Assembly (NCBI GenBank): GCA_947174415.1
Contig: CAMWIW010000002.1
Coordinates: forward strand, 62,001 to 126,000
Source of the DNA: an uncultured Clostridia bacterium
GTDB taxonomy: Bacteria > Bacillota > Clostridia > Christensenellales > Borkfalkiaceae
Direction: 5' to 3'
DNA length: 64,000 nucleotides
The notes under the pieces were generated by a model. The model was given only the letters and a program-made list of their open reading frames with translations. It was not told the origin of the DNA and searched no databases. Numbering within the stretch: the first letter of the stretch is position 1; every line of letters begins with the position of its first letter. Both the position numbers and the translations under genes were made by a program. Positions 52,850 to 61,102 of this stretch are shown here, piece after piece.

Positions 52850-52861
52850 ATTATTACCTCC

Positions 52862-52992
52862 TATATTAATAATTCCTTGCGCCCGAAACGGCACAAGGAA
52901 TTTTAAAATAAATGCTTATTTAAAAATCGTCTTGTAACCTGAGCGGGAAATTAAGCTTACGCACCCGCCGTCTTGGGCAACAAATTATTTAC
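52862..52992 (-). ncRNA. L10 leader (ribosomal protein autoregulatory leader)
   Basis: The transcript contains TGCCCAAGACGGCGGGTGC, then CCCGCTCAGGT, the conserved paired blocks of the Gram-positive L10 leader. A hairpin follows (ATTCCTTG with CAAGGAAT, loop about 15) just before the AGGAGG of rplJ. Binding of L10-L12 would reduce expression. Matched from memory to the known family. Confidence 0.8.
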
Positions 52993-52998
52993 TTTGAT

Positions 52999-53028
52999 AT
53001 TATAGCGTTACGCGTTGACGAATGTCAA
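52999..53028 (-). promoter_or_regulatory. Promoter of rplJ-rplL
   Basis: TTGACA, 18-base spacer, TATAAT on the minus strand, in the rplA-rplJ gap. Confidence 0.75.
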
Positions 53029-53045
53029 CTCATTTTACGCAAATT

Positions 53046-53735
53046 TTAGCCTTTATTGAAAGTTACTCTTACGCCGGGGCCCATCGTTGCAGATAAAGTT
53101 ACGGACTTGATGTACTGTCCCTTTGCAGCGGCGGGTTTAGCCTTTACGATTGCTTCCATAAGTGCGTTGAAGTTTTCGGTGAGCTTTTCTACGCCGAAAG
53201 ACTTCTTGCCGATAGGGCAGTGAATGATTGCGGTTTTGTCAAGACGGTATTCAACTTTACCTGCCTTAACTTCCTTAACTGCCTTTGCAACGTCCATCGT
53301 AACCGTACCCGACTTGGGGTTGGGCATTAAGCCCTTAGGTCCGAGGATACGACCGATACGGCCTACCATACCCATCATATCGGGGGTGGTAATCATAACG
53401 TCGAAGTCGAACCAGTTCTGCGACTGAATACGCTGAATGGTTTCTTCAGCGCCGACGTAGTCTGCACCGGCAGCCGTAGCCGCGTCAGCCTTGTCGCCCT
53501 TTGCAATAACGAGGACTTTCTTGGTTTTACCCGTGCCGTTGGGAAGAACGAGCACGCCGCGGACCTGTTGGTCTGCCTGACGGGGGTCAACGCCGAGGCG
53601 AACGTGAAGTTCGATGGTTTCGTCGAACTTTGCCTTAGCGGTTTCGAGAACTATTTTTGCAGCTTCGTTTAAATCGTAAGATTTGGAACGGTCGTACGAT
53701 TTGATGCTTTCAGCATACTTTTTAGCAAGTTTCAT
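53046..53735 (-). CDS. rplA: 50S ribosomal protein L1
   Basis: 229 residues; [15 protein letters not shown] [19 protein letters not shown] and [19 protein letters not shown] are the L1 signatures. Confidence 0.98.
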   Translation of the reverse strand: MKLAKKYAESIKSYDRSKSYDLNEAAKIVLETAKAKFDETIELHVRLGVDPRQADQQVRGVLVLPNGTGKTKKVLVIAKGDKADAATAAGADYVGAEETIQRIQSQNWFDFDVMITTPDMMGMVGRIGRILGPKGLMPNPKSGTVTMDVAKAVKEVKAGKVEYRLDKTAIIHCPIGKKSFGVEKLTENFNALMEAIVKAKPAAAKGQYIKSVTLSATMGPGVRVTFNKG

Positions 53736-53749
53736 AATCGCGCCCCTCC

Positions 53750-54175
53750 TTACTCTTCAACCGTAACGCCCATAGAGCGCGCCGTGCCTTTAACCATAGA
53801 CTTTGCCGCTTCCAAATCGGAGCAGTTCAAGTCGGGCATTTTAGTCTTTGCGATTTCTTCAACCTGAGCTTTCGTCAGCTTGCCAACCTTGTCGCGGTTG
53901 GGGCGGGCGCTTGCAGTTTCAATTCCCAACGCCTTCTTGATAAGAACGGGCGTAGGGGGAGTTTTGAGCTCGAAAGTGAAGCTTCTGTCCTGATAAATCG
54001 TAACAACGCAAGGAATGATAAGTCCCGCTTGCGAAGCGGTCTTTGCGTTGAATTCTTTGGTAAAGCCGGGTATGTTGATACCGTGAGGGCCGAGCGTAGA
54101 ACCTACGGGGGGCGCGGGGGTTGCTTTACCGGCGGGAAGTTGCAATTTAACTACCGCAGTAATCTTTTTTGCCAT
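53750..54175 (-). CDS. rplK: 50S ribosomal protein L11
   Basis: 141 residues; [20 protein letters not shown] start, N-terminal thiostrepton-region Pro residues and C-terminal RNA-binding domain. GGAGG precedes the ATG. Confidence 0.98.
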   Translation of the reverse strand: MAKKITAVVKLQLPAGKATPAPPVGSTLGPHGINIPGFTKEFNAKTASQAGLIIPCVVTIYQDRSFTFELKTPPTPVLIKKALGIETASARPNRDKVGKLTKAQVEEIAKTKMPDLNCSDLEAAKSMVKGTARSMGVTVEE

Positions 54176-54238
54176 TTTTTATATCCTCCGTGTGGTTAAA
54201 ACGAATATGCCATAGAAAGATTTAACATACTCTCCCAC

Positions 54239-54430
54239 TAAACGTTCCGTTTAATCAAGTGTCTTAATTGCTAAACACTTGACAAACCGACGTTGTTGTC
54301 AAATAAACGTTCCGTTTAATCAAGTATCTTAATTGCCTAACACTTGACAAACCGACGTTGTTGTCAAATAAACGTTCCGTTTAATCAAGTGTCTTAATTG
54401 CCTAACACTTGACAAACTGAAATTGTTGTC
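54239..54430 (+). repeat. Three tandem 65-bp units of the hairpin repeat (copies 9-11)
   Basis: Units begin at 54239, 54304 and 54369, exact period 65. Each has TAAACG-TTC-CGTTTA, then CAAGTGTCTTAATTGC (or GTATC), then TTGACAA and TTGTCAA arms around about 11 bases. Orientation is opposite to nusG and rplK. The array fills most of the 268-base gap between nusG and rplK. Confidence 0.9.
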
Positions 54431-54443
54431 AATCTTAAATATT

Positions 54444-54986
54444 TTACTCTTCTATTTTCTGGACTTGAATAAATTCCACTTCGACGTCGGTGTTTCTGCC
54501 GAACATCTGTATGTTGACTTTGGCTTTCTGAGAAGCTGGGTTGAGTTCGGTTATAACGCCTTCGAAACCTTCCAAAGGACCGGACACGACTTTCACCTTG
54601 TCGCCTACGCCGAAGTCTGCATCTATCAGTACTTCTTCAAGACGCATCTTGCGGATTTCCGCTTCCTTCATAGGGATAGGTCTGCCCTGAGGTCCGACGA
54701 AACCCGTTACGCCCCTCGTGTTGGTTACCCAATACCAAAGCTGGTTAGAGTATATCATTTTAATAAAGACGTAGCAAGGAAGAAGCTTCCTCTCCACTAT
54801 TTTACGCTTGCCGTTCTTCTCTTCGATAGTCTGCTCCATAGGAATTTTGACGTCGAAAATCATACTCTGCAAGTTGTTGTTTTCTATTAAACGCTCCAAG
54901 CTGTCCTTCACCATCGATTCGTAACCCGAATAAGTGTGAAGAATGTACCAGCAAGGGTTTTCCGTATCTGCTACCATCGTTCCCAT
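54444..54986 (-). CDS. nusG: Transcription termination/antitermination protein NusG
   Basis: 180 residues; NGN domain (CWYILHTYSGYESMVKDSLE) and C-terminal KOW domain (VGDKVKVVSGPLEGFEGVI). Starts 3 bases after secE with GGAGCG upstream. Confidence 0.97.
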   Translation of the reverse strand: MGTMVADTENPCWYILHTYSGYESMVKDSLERLIENNNLQSMIFDVKIPMEQTIEEKNGKRKIVERKLLPCYVFIKMIYSNQLWYWVTNTRGVTGFVGPQGRPIPMKEAEIRKMRLEEVLIDADFGVGDKVKVVSGPLEGFEGVITELNPASQKAKVNIQMFGRNTDVEVEFIQVQKIEE

Positions 54987-54989
54987 AAG

Positions 54990-55223
54990 TTACGCTCCGA
55001 TATTCGTAATTACTTCAAGAAGGGCTTGCAAGCCGTAGTTTATGCCCGTAACGACGACGAGAAAAACCACGACAACTACGAGAACGACGCAAGTGCCTTT
55101 AACGACTTTGGGGAAAGTCGGCCAAGTAACCCTTTTCAGCTCCGAAAAGGTTTCTTTAAGCCTCCTGCCCATTCTTACGAATATATTAGGTTTTTTAGCG
55201 TTTTTATCAACTTGGTTTGCCAT
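54990..55223 (-). CDS. secE: Preprotein translocase subunit SecE
   Basis: 77 residues, single C-terminal membrane helix after KETFSELKRVTWPTFPKVVK. ATG at 55223 follows GAGGGAG; the in-frame GTG/ATG further up lacks spacing. Confidence 0.95.
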   Translation of the reverse strand: MANQVDKNAKKPNIFVRMGRRLKETFSELKRVTWPTFPKVVKGTCVVLVVVVVFLVVVTGINYGLQALLEVITNIGA

Positions 55224-55235
55224 AAAAAACTCCCT

Positions 55236-55412
55236 CACAAAAACTTTATTCTATTCTGCGAATAAAGTTTTGCGTGATTTTTAGCGGCTCTGCCGCTCTT
55301 TGCGCAATCTATAAGGGCACACGATAATATAATTGCGCAAATTCACACCGCTGAGGTGGCGTAGCCACAAATTGGGTGCGCTGGCGCAAAAGCGCGGTTT
55401 TGCTTGCGCCGT
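55236..55412. repeat. Multi-hairpin dispersed repeat, copy B
   Basis: About 150 bp nearly identical to 23672-23903, same strand, without the internal extra segment. It fills the space between rpmG and secE, so it would be transcribed as part of that operon unless terminated. Confidence 0.85.
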
Positions 55413-55441
55413 ATATTCTTTGTGAGATTGGAAATCCCTTT

Positions 55442-55609
55442 TTACTTGCTCTCTTTATGCTCCGTGTGCTTTTTGCAGAAAGGGCAATACTTTGACATAG
55501 TGAGTCTGTCGGGGTCGTTACGCTTATTTTTATAACTGTCGTAGTTGCGGTGTTTGCACTCCGTACACTCAAAAGTTATCTTTGTTCTCACATCTGCTTT
55601 TTTAGCCAT
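55442..55609 (-). CDS. rpmG: 50S ribosomal protein L33, zinc-binding type
   Basis: 55 residues: [20 protein letters not shown], later [14 protein letters not shown]. Two CxxC pairs give the zinc form. Too short for many gene finders. Placed before secE as usual. Confidence 0.95.
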   Translation of the reverse strand: MAKKADVRTKITFECTECKHRNYDSYKNKRNDPDRLTMSKYCPFCKKHTEHKESK

Positions 55610-55661
55610 TTGGAAAAACTCCGTACAAAAAAATTACACCCCCAAATTGAGTGCTAATTGA

Positions 55662-55690
55662 GTTTAACATTATTTCGGGGGGCTTGTCAA
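55662..55690 (-). promoter_or_regulatory. Promoter of rpmG-secE-nusG
   Basis: TTGACA, 17-base spacer, TTAAAC on the minus strand. Confidence 0.7.
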
Positions 55691-55732
55691 CCCTTTTTTA
55701 TTAAATTCACAAATTATTTTTGTATTATGAAT

Positions 55733-55768
55733 ACCGCCCGCCGCGCGCAAAAGCACGCGGCGGGCGGT
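55733..55768 (-). terminator. Terminator of the gene at 55783
   Basis: 13-bp stem ACCGCCCGCCGCG with a 10-base loop; T-rich sequence follows on the minus strand. Confidence 0.8.
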
Positions 55769-55782
55769 AAGATTAAAAGACG

Positions 55783-57219
55783 TCAATCTTTGTTTTCTTT
55801 TATTTTGGTATGCGAGCAGGTCCACTTCTCCTCATTGACTGCACGCCAGAAAGAGTAAACACCCAGCGTTACCACCGTAAGCAACCACCACAAAACACAT
55901 TTGCCGAAGAACTGTACGGCTTTCCCGTCAAATTTAAGTTCAAGTCCGTCAATCTTTTTATGCTTGCAGAACCACCGCTCTTTATAGCAGTGCGCCCAAT
56001 ACCTTCCGAAAGAAAGCGTTATACCTGTAACGAAGTTGCAAAGCCAGTTTACACCCAAAAGCTGATACCAATGCCCGTCGAATTTGGATAAGTTTTCGCT
56101 TTCTTCGGTAATAACCGTATCTGCAAAGTGCGTGTGCTTAGTCTGCCATTTTGCCAGCGCAACTTTCATACATACGATATAGTAAATGCCCAGCGTTATC
56201 AGGGACAGAAACAGCCATAAAAGATATTTGCCGAAAAGCAGAATTCCCTTTCCGTCAAATACAAGCTGTCTGCCGTTTACGTAGGTATGACTGCACTTCC
56301 AACGCAGCTTCCAGCAAATCATTGCAGGATAAGCCAAGCCAAGCGTTATAAGGCACACGAATCCCGTTAAAAGGTTTATACCGGCGTTTGCAAAAGCTCC
56401 GCCCGTAAAGGCTGAACCGCCGTTTTCCGCCTTTTCACGCTCTATCTTTTCAATCCTTTTCTGCTCCTTTGCGCGCTTACGTGCAAGGTACTTTTCGTCG
56501 GTTGAAAGGGCAAGCTTTCTATCCTTTATTGACCCGATAAGCCCGACAAGGCCACCGCCTACCAATATGGCGTTCATTGCAATGCCAAAGTTGTTTGCGT
56601 GATACGATTTGCCGCCCTTGAAGGTTACTGTAAATTGCAAAATCGCAATCACTTCGGCAAAACCACCCGCGGCAATCATTAAATAATACACCAAGGTATC
56701 ACCGCCGTATTCTTCCGCCCATTCAAGATATCTTTCATAGCCTTCAACCTGAGTAAAACTAATCTTTACCTGTTCGCCTGTTTTGCGGCTTTCAAACGTC
56801 CATGTCTTATCTTCCATATTTTCGGACACGAAATCGTAGTATTCATATTCGCAAATTATTTTTATGTTAGGGTATTCCTTGTCAACGTCCCATTCCTCAT
56901 ACCATACTTCTTCCCTTTCCTCAACAAGCACTTGTGCATAAAGCTTGCCCTCATAAACGCATTCAGTATCTTCATCCCAAAAACCGTTCCCCCATGTTTG
57001 GGTTTCGTAGATTCCGTCGTTATCCCAATCGATATTGTCTACTCCAAGCCCGCTACCGACGGCGGCATTAACAAAGGACGCAGTATCAGCAGCGGATACA
57101 AGCATCATCACGACGGCCATAATTATAATGATTACGGCGGTAATCAGATACATTATAGCTTGCGCAAACCCTAACTTAAAGCCCGTAGTTCTCTTCTTTT
57201 TTTCTTTCGTCTTGCTCAT
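55783..57219 (-). CDS. Membrane protein with two DUF898/YjgN-like repeats
   Basis: 478 residues. One N-terminal membrane helix, an acidic extracytoplasmic segment (residues about 55-175) rich in Trp, Tyr and Glu, two more helices, then two similar units: VNGRQLVFDGKGILLFGKYL and IDGLELKFDGKAVQFFGKCV, each followed by a long hydrophobic helix with TLGxY. This is the YjgN (DUF898) pattern. Its promoter spacer holds a palindrome, so it is probably repressed by the divergent XRE protein. Confidence 0.82.
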   Translation of the reverse strand: MSKTKEKKKRTTGFKLGFAQAIMYLITAVIIIIMAVVMMLVSAADTASFVNAAVGSGLGVDNIDWDNDGIYETQTWGNGFWDEDTECVYEGKLYAQVLVEEREEVWYEEWDVDKEYPNIKIICEYEYYDFVSENMEDKTWTFESRKTGEQVKISFTQVEGYERYLEWAEEYGGDTLVYYLMIAAGGFAEVIAILQFTVTFKGGKSYHANNFGIAMNAILVGGGLVGLIGSIKDRKLALSTDEKYLARKRAKEQKRIEKIEREKAENGGSAFTGGAFANAGINLLTGFVCLITLGLAYPAMICWKLRWKCSHTYVNGRQLVFDGKGILLFGKYLLWLFLSLITLGIYYIVCMKVALAKWQTKHTHFADTVITEESENLSKFDGHWYQLLGVNWLCNFVTGITLSFGRYWAHCYKERWFCKHKKIDGLELKFDGKAVQFFGKCVLWWLLTVVTLGVYSFWRAVNEEKWTCSHTKIKENKD

Positions 57220-57239
57220 AAAATCTCTCCCTATGGCTC

Positions 57240-57291
57240 ATTATAATTTAGGCATTGCCTAATTGTCAAACAAAATTTAGGCAATACCTAA
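57240..57291. promoter_or_regulatory. Two TTAGGCA-type operators over divergent promoters
   Basis: Minus promoter: TTGACA (57264-57269), 18-base spacer, TATAAT (57240-57245). Operator 1, TTAGGCATTGCCTAA, is a perfect palindrome at 57248-57262 inside that spacer. Operator 2, TTAGGCAATACCTAA, is at 57277-57291 just before the XRE start. Centres are 29 bases apart, about three helical turns. Confidence 0.8.
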
Positions 57292-57295
57292 TAAA

Positions 57296-57526
57296 ATGAA
57301 CGTAATGAAAGAAAACTTGGATGCGGTAATAAGCGAGAACATCAGGCGTGAAATAGAAGCTTCAGGCAAAAGTAAAAGCGAAATCGCGCGGGCAATAGGC
57401 GTAGCCAAACCGACGATTTCGCAGTACTGTTCGGGCAGAGCGCAGCCTACGCTTGCAACGCTTTCTAAGCTGTGCAACTATCTTGACTGTTCTGCCGACG
57501 AAATTTTGCAGATAAAACTTAAATAA
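57296..57526 (+). CDS. XRE-family HTH regulator (76 aa)
   Basis: HTH in KSKSEIARAIGVAKPTISQY, ending LCNYLDCSADEILQI. There is no Shine-Dalgarno site; ATG at 57305 is an alternative start if transcription begins after 57296. Likely repressor of the divergent membrane-protein gene and of itself. Confidence 0.86.
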   Translation: MNVMKENLDAVISENIRREIEASGKSKSEIARAIGVAKPTISQYCSGRAQPTLATLSKLCNYLDCSADEILQIKLK

Positions 57527-57530
57527 ACAG

Positions 57531-57557
57531 CCGCCGTGCATATCACTTGCACGGCGG
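57531..57557 (+). terminator. Terminator of the XRE gene
   Basis: 10-bp stem CCGCCGTGCA with TGCACGGCGG, followed by TTTGATTTT. Confidence 0.75.
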
Positions 57558-57639
57558 TTTGATTTTAAACCTTTTCGCAGGTTACGGTGAAGCAGTAAGG
57601 TTGTTTGCGCATAATTATTCATTTTAAATTAATAAAAAC

Positions 57640-57661
57640 CCCCGAACAGTGCCGTTCGGGG
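57640..57661 (-). terminator. Terminator of the SecB-like gene
   Basis: Stem CCCCGAAC/GTTCGGGG, 6-base loop; TTTTTATT follows on the minus strand. Confidence 0.75.
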
Positions 57662-57675
57662 TCGAAAAAGTTAAT

Positions 57676-58110
57676 TTAGTTCAGGTTGCTGCCCGTGGTG
57701 AAGGCGTATTGGTCTCTGTCCTCGGGGAAGATAGGGCCTGAAATGAAGGGCAGGTTCAAGGGCGCTATGAACGCGCTTGCCGTAAGGTTGGTTACGGACG
57801 CGCGAAGATAGGGATAGATGAGTTTGGTCGCCTCGATAACGAACTTCCTCTCTTCTGCTTCGCCGTGAATATCCTCTACCTCGAAAATACCTACGAGGGT
57901 TACGAGAATGTCGAAAGGCTTAGGCTCTTGCTCGGTGCTCTCGATTTTTACGGAAAGGGAAACGAAATTGAGCTTATCGTTGCCGTTGACCTTTCTTACC
58001 TGACGGGAAAACTGAGGCTTGATATCCAGCTTATCTTCGGGATTGAGTTTTACTCTGTTAAGCTTGAAAGTAAGCTCTTCGCCCGTTATTCCCTTGAAAT
58101 CCATTTTCAT
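57676..58110 (-). CDS. SecB-like chaperone
   Basis: 144 residues. The C-terminal YPYLRASVTNLTASAF and APLNLPFISGPIF match the SecB signature (PYARE...L...FP.LNL.P..F). Strand-rich middle with FDILVTLVGIFEVED. SecB keeps exported proteins unfolded for SecA, but is uncommon in Gram-positive bacteria, where relatives also serve toxin-antitoxin systems; no toxin pair is next to it. AAAGGAG precedes the ATG. Confidence 0.8.
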   Translation of the reverse strand: MKMDFKGITGEELTFKLNRVKLNPEDKLDIKPQFSRQVRKVNGNDKLNFVSLSVKIESTEQEPKPFDILVTLVGIFEVEDIHGEAEERKFVIEATKLIYPYLRASVTNLTASAFIAPLNLPFISGPIFPEDRDQYAFTTGSNLN

Positions 58111-58230
58111 AATATAACTCCTTTTAACGACTTTGCGCTGTTATCGCAGTCGGTTATGTTTAATTATAAACCAAGTATAACCCGTTTAAGCAAAATTGTC
58201 AACTTTCCTTGCGTTTGCGGGCATTTTTTA

Positions 58231-58259
58231 TTGATAAAATCTTTCATAAAATGTATAAT
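58231..58259 (+). promoter_or_regulatory. Promoter of rng
   Basis: TTGATA, 17-base spacer, TATAAT; leader about 22 bases with AAGGAGA. Confidence 0.8.
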
Positions 58260-58287
58260 ATTAGCGTTTGGGCAAGGAGAAAAGCTG

Positions 58288-59784
58288 ATGTCTGCTAAAA
58301 AGACCATTTATTTTGACGGCTATTGCGGTTACACCGTTGCCGTAATTGCGGAGAACGGTAAAGTTACCGAATTTAATTTCGAAAAGCAGAAAAAAAGCTG
58401 CGCCGTCGGAAACATTTATAAAGGCAGAGTCGAAAGCGTGCTGAACGGTATGCAGGCGGCTTTTATAAACTGCGGGTTAGAGCGCAACTGTTTTCTTTCA
58501 GCCGACGACTTCCTGCCCGACAGCGAGAAGTACGAGGGCACTGTTGCTTCGGAATATTCCTTCCCCGACCTCAAAGAAGGCGACGAAATTTTAGTGCAGA
58601 TAGCAAAGCTTCCCGTAGGGAAAAAAGGCGCTAAGGTTACTACGCATCTTTCGTTCGTAGGCAATTATTTAATTTACTTGCCCGACTCCCCTTTTATAGG
58701 CGTTTCGCGCAAGATTGACGACGAGGAGCTTCGGCACAACCTTGCCTACACGGCAAAGCACATAAAGAACGAAAACGAAGGGCTGGTCGTGCGCACCGCC
58801 GCTCCCTACGCAAGACACGGCAGTATTAAGCAGGAATACCGTTATCTTAAAAAGTTACACGAAGATTTGATTGCGAAAGCTGCGACTGCGCAAGTCGGGG
58901 AGCTTCTTCACACCGACGACTTTTTGACGGTGAGGGTGTTGAGGGACGTGCTTTCGCGCGACGTGGATAAAATCGTAGTCGGCAACGCGCAACTCAAAGA
59001 AACGGTAGAACGGCTTATCGGGCTTTACCCCGAAGAGACGCGCCGACCCGTAGTGTTTAACGATACGGGCAGAGATTTGTTGGACGAAACGGGAATTTCA
59101 AAACAGATACTTGCCATAGCCTCACCCCGTGTAGACCTTGAAAACGGCGGATATATAATTATTGAAAAGACGGAAGCTCTGACCGTTATAGACGTAAACA
59201 CGGGCAAATTTACGGGGGACTATAACCTCGAACAGACCGTATACCATACCAACCTTTTAGCCGCGCGGGAAATTGCAAGACAAGTGCGGCTGAGAAACGT
59301 CGGCGGAATCGTCGTGGTGGACTTTATCGATATGAACAGCGTTTCGCACAACCGCGCGCTCGTGGAAGAGTTCGAGCGGCTGTTAAAGACGGATAAAGCG
59401 AAGTGCATCGTTTCGCCCATGTCGCAGTTCGGGCTTGTGGAATTTACCCGTAAACGCTTGGGAGCAAACCCTTTAAACTTTATGATAAAGCCTTGCAAGT
59501 ACTGCCGCGAGGCGGGCTATACAATGACCGAAGAATACGTTCTTTTCGGGCTGAGGGCAAAGCTGTTAAACGCCTTTGCAGACGGCGCGAAAGCGGTGAG
59601 AATAGATATGAACGCCGACGTTCTAAACAAGCTTACGAATTGGCAAGAGTTTTTAACCGATTTGAAAGAGCGCGCGCCAGGCGTAAAAATTTACGCCGTA
59701 CCCCACAGAACCTATCACGAAGAGCAGTTAAATATCCGCCTTAACGAATTCGATATCCCCTCGGACGCGGTAAAAATTATGTAA
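58288..59784 (+). CDS. rng: Ribonuclease E/G family endoribonuclease
   Basis: 498 residues. S1 domain near residues 33-120 (GNIYKGRVESVLNGMQAAF), then the RNase H-like/DNase I-like catalytic part with the Mg-binding Asp residues in TVIDVNTGKFTG and VVDFIDM. The zinc-link is CKYCREAG. The reading frame continues upstream to 57865 but that part is antisense to the SecB-like gene; ATG 58288 has AAGGAGA. Gene context with rplU and rpmA is common. Confidence 0.94.
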   Translation: MSAKKTIYFDGYCGYTVAVIAENGKVTEFNFEKQKKSCAVGNIYKGRVESVLNGMQAAFINCGLERNCFLSADDFLPDSEKYEGTVASEYSFPDLKEGDEILVQIAKLPVGKKGAKVTTHLSFVGNYLIYLPDSPFIGVSRKIDDEELRHNLAYTAKHIKNENEGLVVRTAAPYARHGSIKQEYRYLKKLHEDLIAKAATAQVGELLHTDDFLTVRVLRDVLSRDVDKIVVGNAQLKETVERLIGLYPEETRRPVVFNDTGRDLLDETGISKQILAIASPRVDLENGGYIIIEKTEALTVIDVNTGKFTGDYNLEQTVYHTNLLAAREIARQVRLRNVGGIVVVDFIDMNSVSHNRALVEEFERLLKTDKAKCIVSPMSQFGLVEFTRKRLGANPLNFMIKPCKYCREAGYTMTEEYVLFGLRAKLLNAFADGAKAVRIDMNADVLNKLTNWQEFLTDLKERAPGVKIYAVPHRTYHEEQLNIRLNEFDIPSDAVKIM

Positions 59785-59789
59785 TGCAA

Positions 59790-59817
59790 GCCGCCCGCAC
59801 AGAAACGTGCGGGCGGC
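59790..59817. terminator. Terminator after rng
   Basis: 11-bp stem GCCGCCCGCAC, 6-base loop, followed by GTTTAAG. Also ends the minus gene at 59958 after its two repeats. Confidence 0.75.
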
Positions 59818-59857
59818 GTTTAAGTTTGATTTGAGATAAGTCCGTTACCAAACTCAG

Positions 59858-59889
59858 TAATTAAGATACTTGGTTAAGCGGAACGCTTA
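59858..59889 (-). repeat. Stop-codon hairpin repeat, copy 12
   Basis: TTAAGCG-GAA-CGCTTA with the AATTAAGATACTTGG tail; TTTGATTTGAGAT lies 30 bases before. 64 bases from copy 13. Confidence 0.85.
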
Positions 59890-59921
59890 TTGATTGGAGC
59901 GAAAGCCGTTTTACCGCTTCC

Positions 59922-59954
59922 GCAATTAAGATACTTGGTTAAGCGGAACGCTTA
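59922..59954 (-). repeat. Stop-codon hairpin repeat, copy 13 (3' end of gene at 59958)
   Basis: Ends three bases from the stop codon of the minus-strand gene; the word TAAGCG occurs twice here, once at the stop and once as hairpin arm. Confidence 0.85.
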
Positions 59955-59957
59955 CGC

Positions 59958-60398
59958 TTAAAGGAATGCTTTAAGTTTCTTTTCGAAGCCCTCTTCGAGG
60001 TTGATAAGCTCGGTTAAAAGATTTTTAACTTCCGCATCCATAACCCTTTCACCGTCGGTAAGAGAGGTTCTGAGTGAGGTTATGCCGTTAACCGTGCCCT
60101 TTATCATCATTTGCGCGATATTCTGAGCCGAGTTATCGTTTGCCGTACCCATTTTAATGGCACTCCACATCATAGCCTTTTTCATAGGGTTGGGCTCTTT
60201 CACGTCAACGTCGAACTTATGCGCAAGCTCTGCCGCCTTAGAGCAAATTTTTTCGTACTCTTCGTGCTCACGAAGAATTTCTTCCTTGATTGCCACGTCC
60301 TCCACTTCGGGCAGAATGTCCGATATAGACGTAAGCGCAAGCTGTGCGTTGCGGTAAATCTCAGCGATAATTTCGCTTTCTTTTTTCAATTCTTCCAT
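59958..60398 (-). CDS. Helical conserved protein, ferritin-like bundle
   Basis: 146 residues, four long helices with regularly spaced Glu and His (REHEEYEKICSKAAELAHKF). Similar proteins (KKAMMWSAIKMGT motif) are common in gut Clostridia; role unknown. Complete metal-site ExxH pairs are not evident, so metal binding is uncertain. AAGGAGATATATCTT precedes the ATG. Confidence 0.75.
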   Translation of the reverse strand: MEELKKESEIIAEIYRNAQLALTSISDILPEVEDVAIKEEILREHEEYEKICSKAAELAHKFDVDVKEPNPMKKAMMWSAIKMGTANDNSAQNIAQMMIKGTVNGITSLRTSLTDGERVMDAEVKNLLTELINLEEGFEKKLKAFL

Positions 60399-60464
60399 AA
60401 GATATATCTCCTTAGTAAAAAGTGTGCGCGCCTTACAAAAATTTATTCACGGCGCTAAAAAGGC

Positions 60465-60607
60465 TTGACAATTATTTTATACTTGTGATAAATTTAATAC
60501 CGAGCCGCTTGGAACGGGCTTTTTAAGTGCGCCATTTTGCGCCGCCCCGAATACCGGCGAGACGTGCGTTCGGCTTTGCGAACCGAATTGCAACAGGAGG
60601 TAAAATT
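60465..60607 (+). promoter_or_regulatory. Promoter and leader of rplU-rpmA
   Basis: TTGACA at 60465-60470, 17-base spacer, ATAAAT at 60488-60493. The leader of about 105 bases has hairpins (TTCGG/CCGAA with CGTTCG/CGAACC) and ends in AGGAGG. It is placed like the Gram-positive L21 leader; a match to that family is not certain. Confidence 0.6.
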
Positions 60608-61084
60608 ATGTACGCAATATTTGATAACGGCGGCAAGCAATACAAAGCTTGCATTGGCGACCTTGTTAAACTTGAAAAACTTGCTGGCAAGGTTGGCGAC
60701 AGCGTCGAGTTCCCCGTCGTTCTCGTTTCCGACGAGAAGGGCGTTCAGGTTGCTAACGACGTTGCGGGATTGAAGGTTAAGGCTGAAATCGTTTCCGAAG
60801 GTAAGGACAAGAAGATTATAGTCTTCAAGTACAAGCCCAAGAAGAACGAAAGGAAAAAGCAAGGACACAGACAGCCCTACACTGTGGTAAAGGTTACGGC
60901 TATCGGCGCGGCTACCGAAGAAAAGCCCGCAGCTAAAAAGCCTGCCGCAAAGAAGCCCGCAGCCGAGAAGACCGCTGCACCCAAGGCTACCGCAGAGAAA
61001 AAGGCAACACCCGCGGCAGAGGCTAAAAAGCCCGCTGCAAAGACTACGACGGCTAAAAAGCCCGCTGCTAAAAAGGCTGAATAA
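60608..61084 (+). CDS. rplU: 50S ribosomal protein L21 with histone-H1-like tail
   Basis: 158 residues; residues 1-103 are normal L21 (YAIFDNGGKQYKACIGDLVK; KKQGHRQPYTVVKVTAI). The last 55 residues are repeats of Lys, Pro and Ala (KKPAAKKPA type). ATG at 60608 has AGGAGG 7 bases away; upstream frame is the leader. Confidence 0.96.
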   Translation: MYAIFDNGGKQYKACIGDLVKLEKLAGKVGDSVEFPVVLVSDEKGVQVANDVAGLKVKAEIVSEGKDKKIIVFKYKPKKNERKKQGHRQPYTVVKVTAIGAATEEKPAAKKPAAKKPAAEKTAAPKATAEKKATPAAEAKKPAAKTTTAKKPAAKKAE

Positions 61085-61102
61085 TTTAAGGAGGATAACG
61101 GA

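Noticed and set aside
54239..54430. CRISPR array
   Set aside because: The repeats carry no unique spacers; the whole 65-bp unit is repeated, and no cas gene is near.
55620..55667. Possible CIRCE (HrcA) operator upstream of rpmG
   Set aside because: Only one half (GAGTGCTAA) matches; the other half is too degenerate and no heat-shock gene follows.
57248..57291. The two TTAGGCA palindromes as members of the hairpin repeat family
   Set aside because: Sequence and loop differ from the TTC/GAA hairpin and they lie in a promoter, not at a gene end.
57865..58287. Long upstream extension of the RNase E/G reading frame
   Set aside because: It is antisense to the SecB-like gene and lies before the promoter at 58231; ATG 58288 has a proper ribosome binding site.
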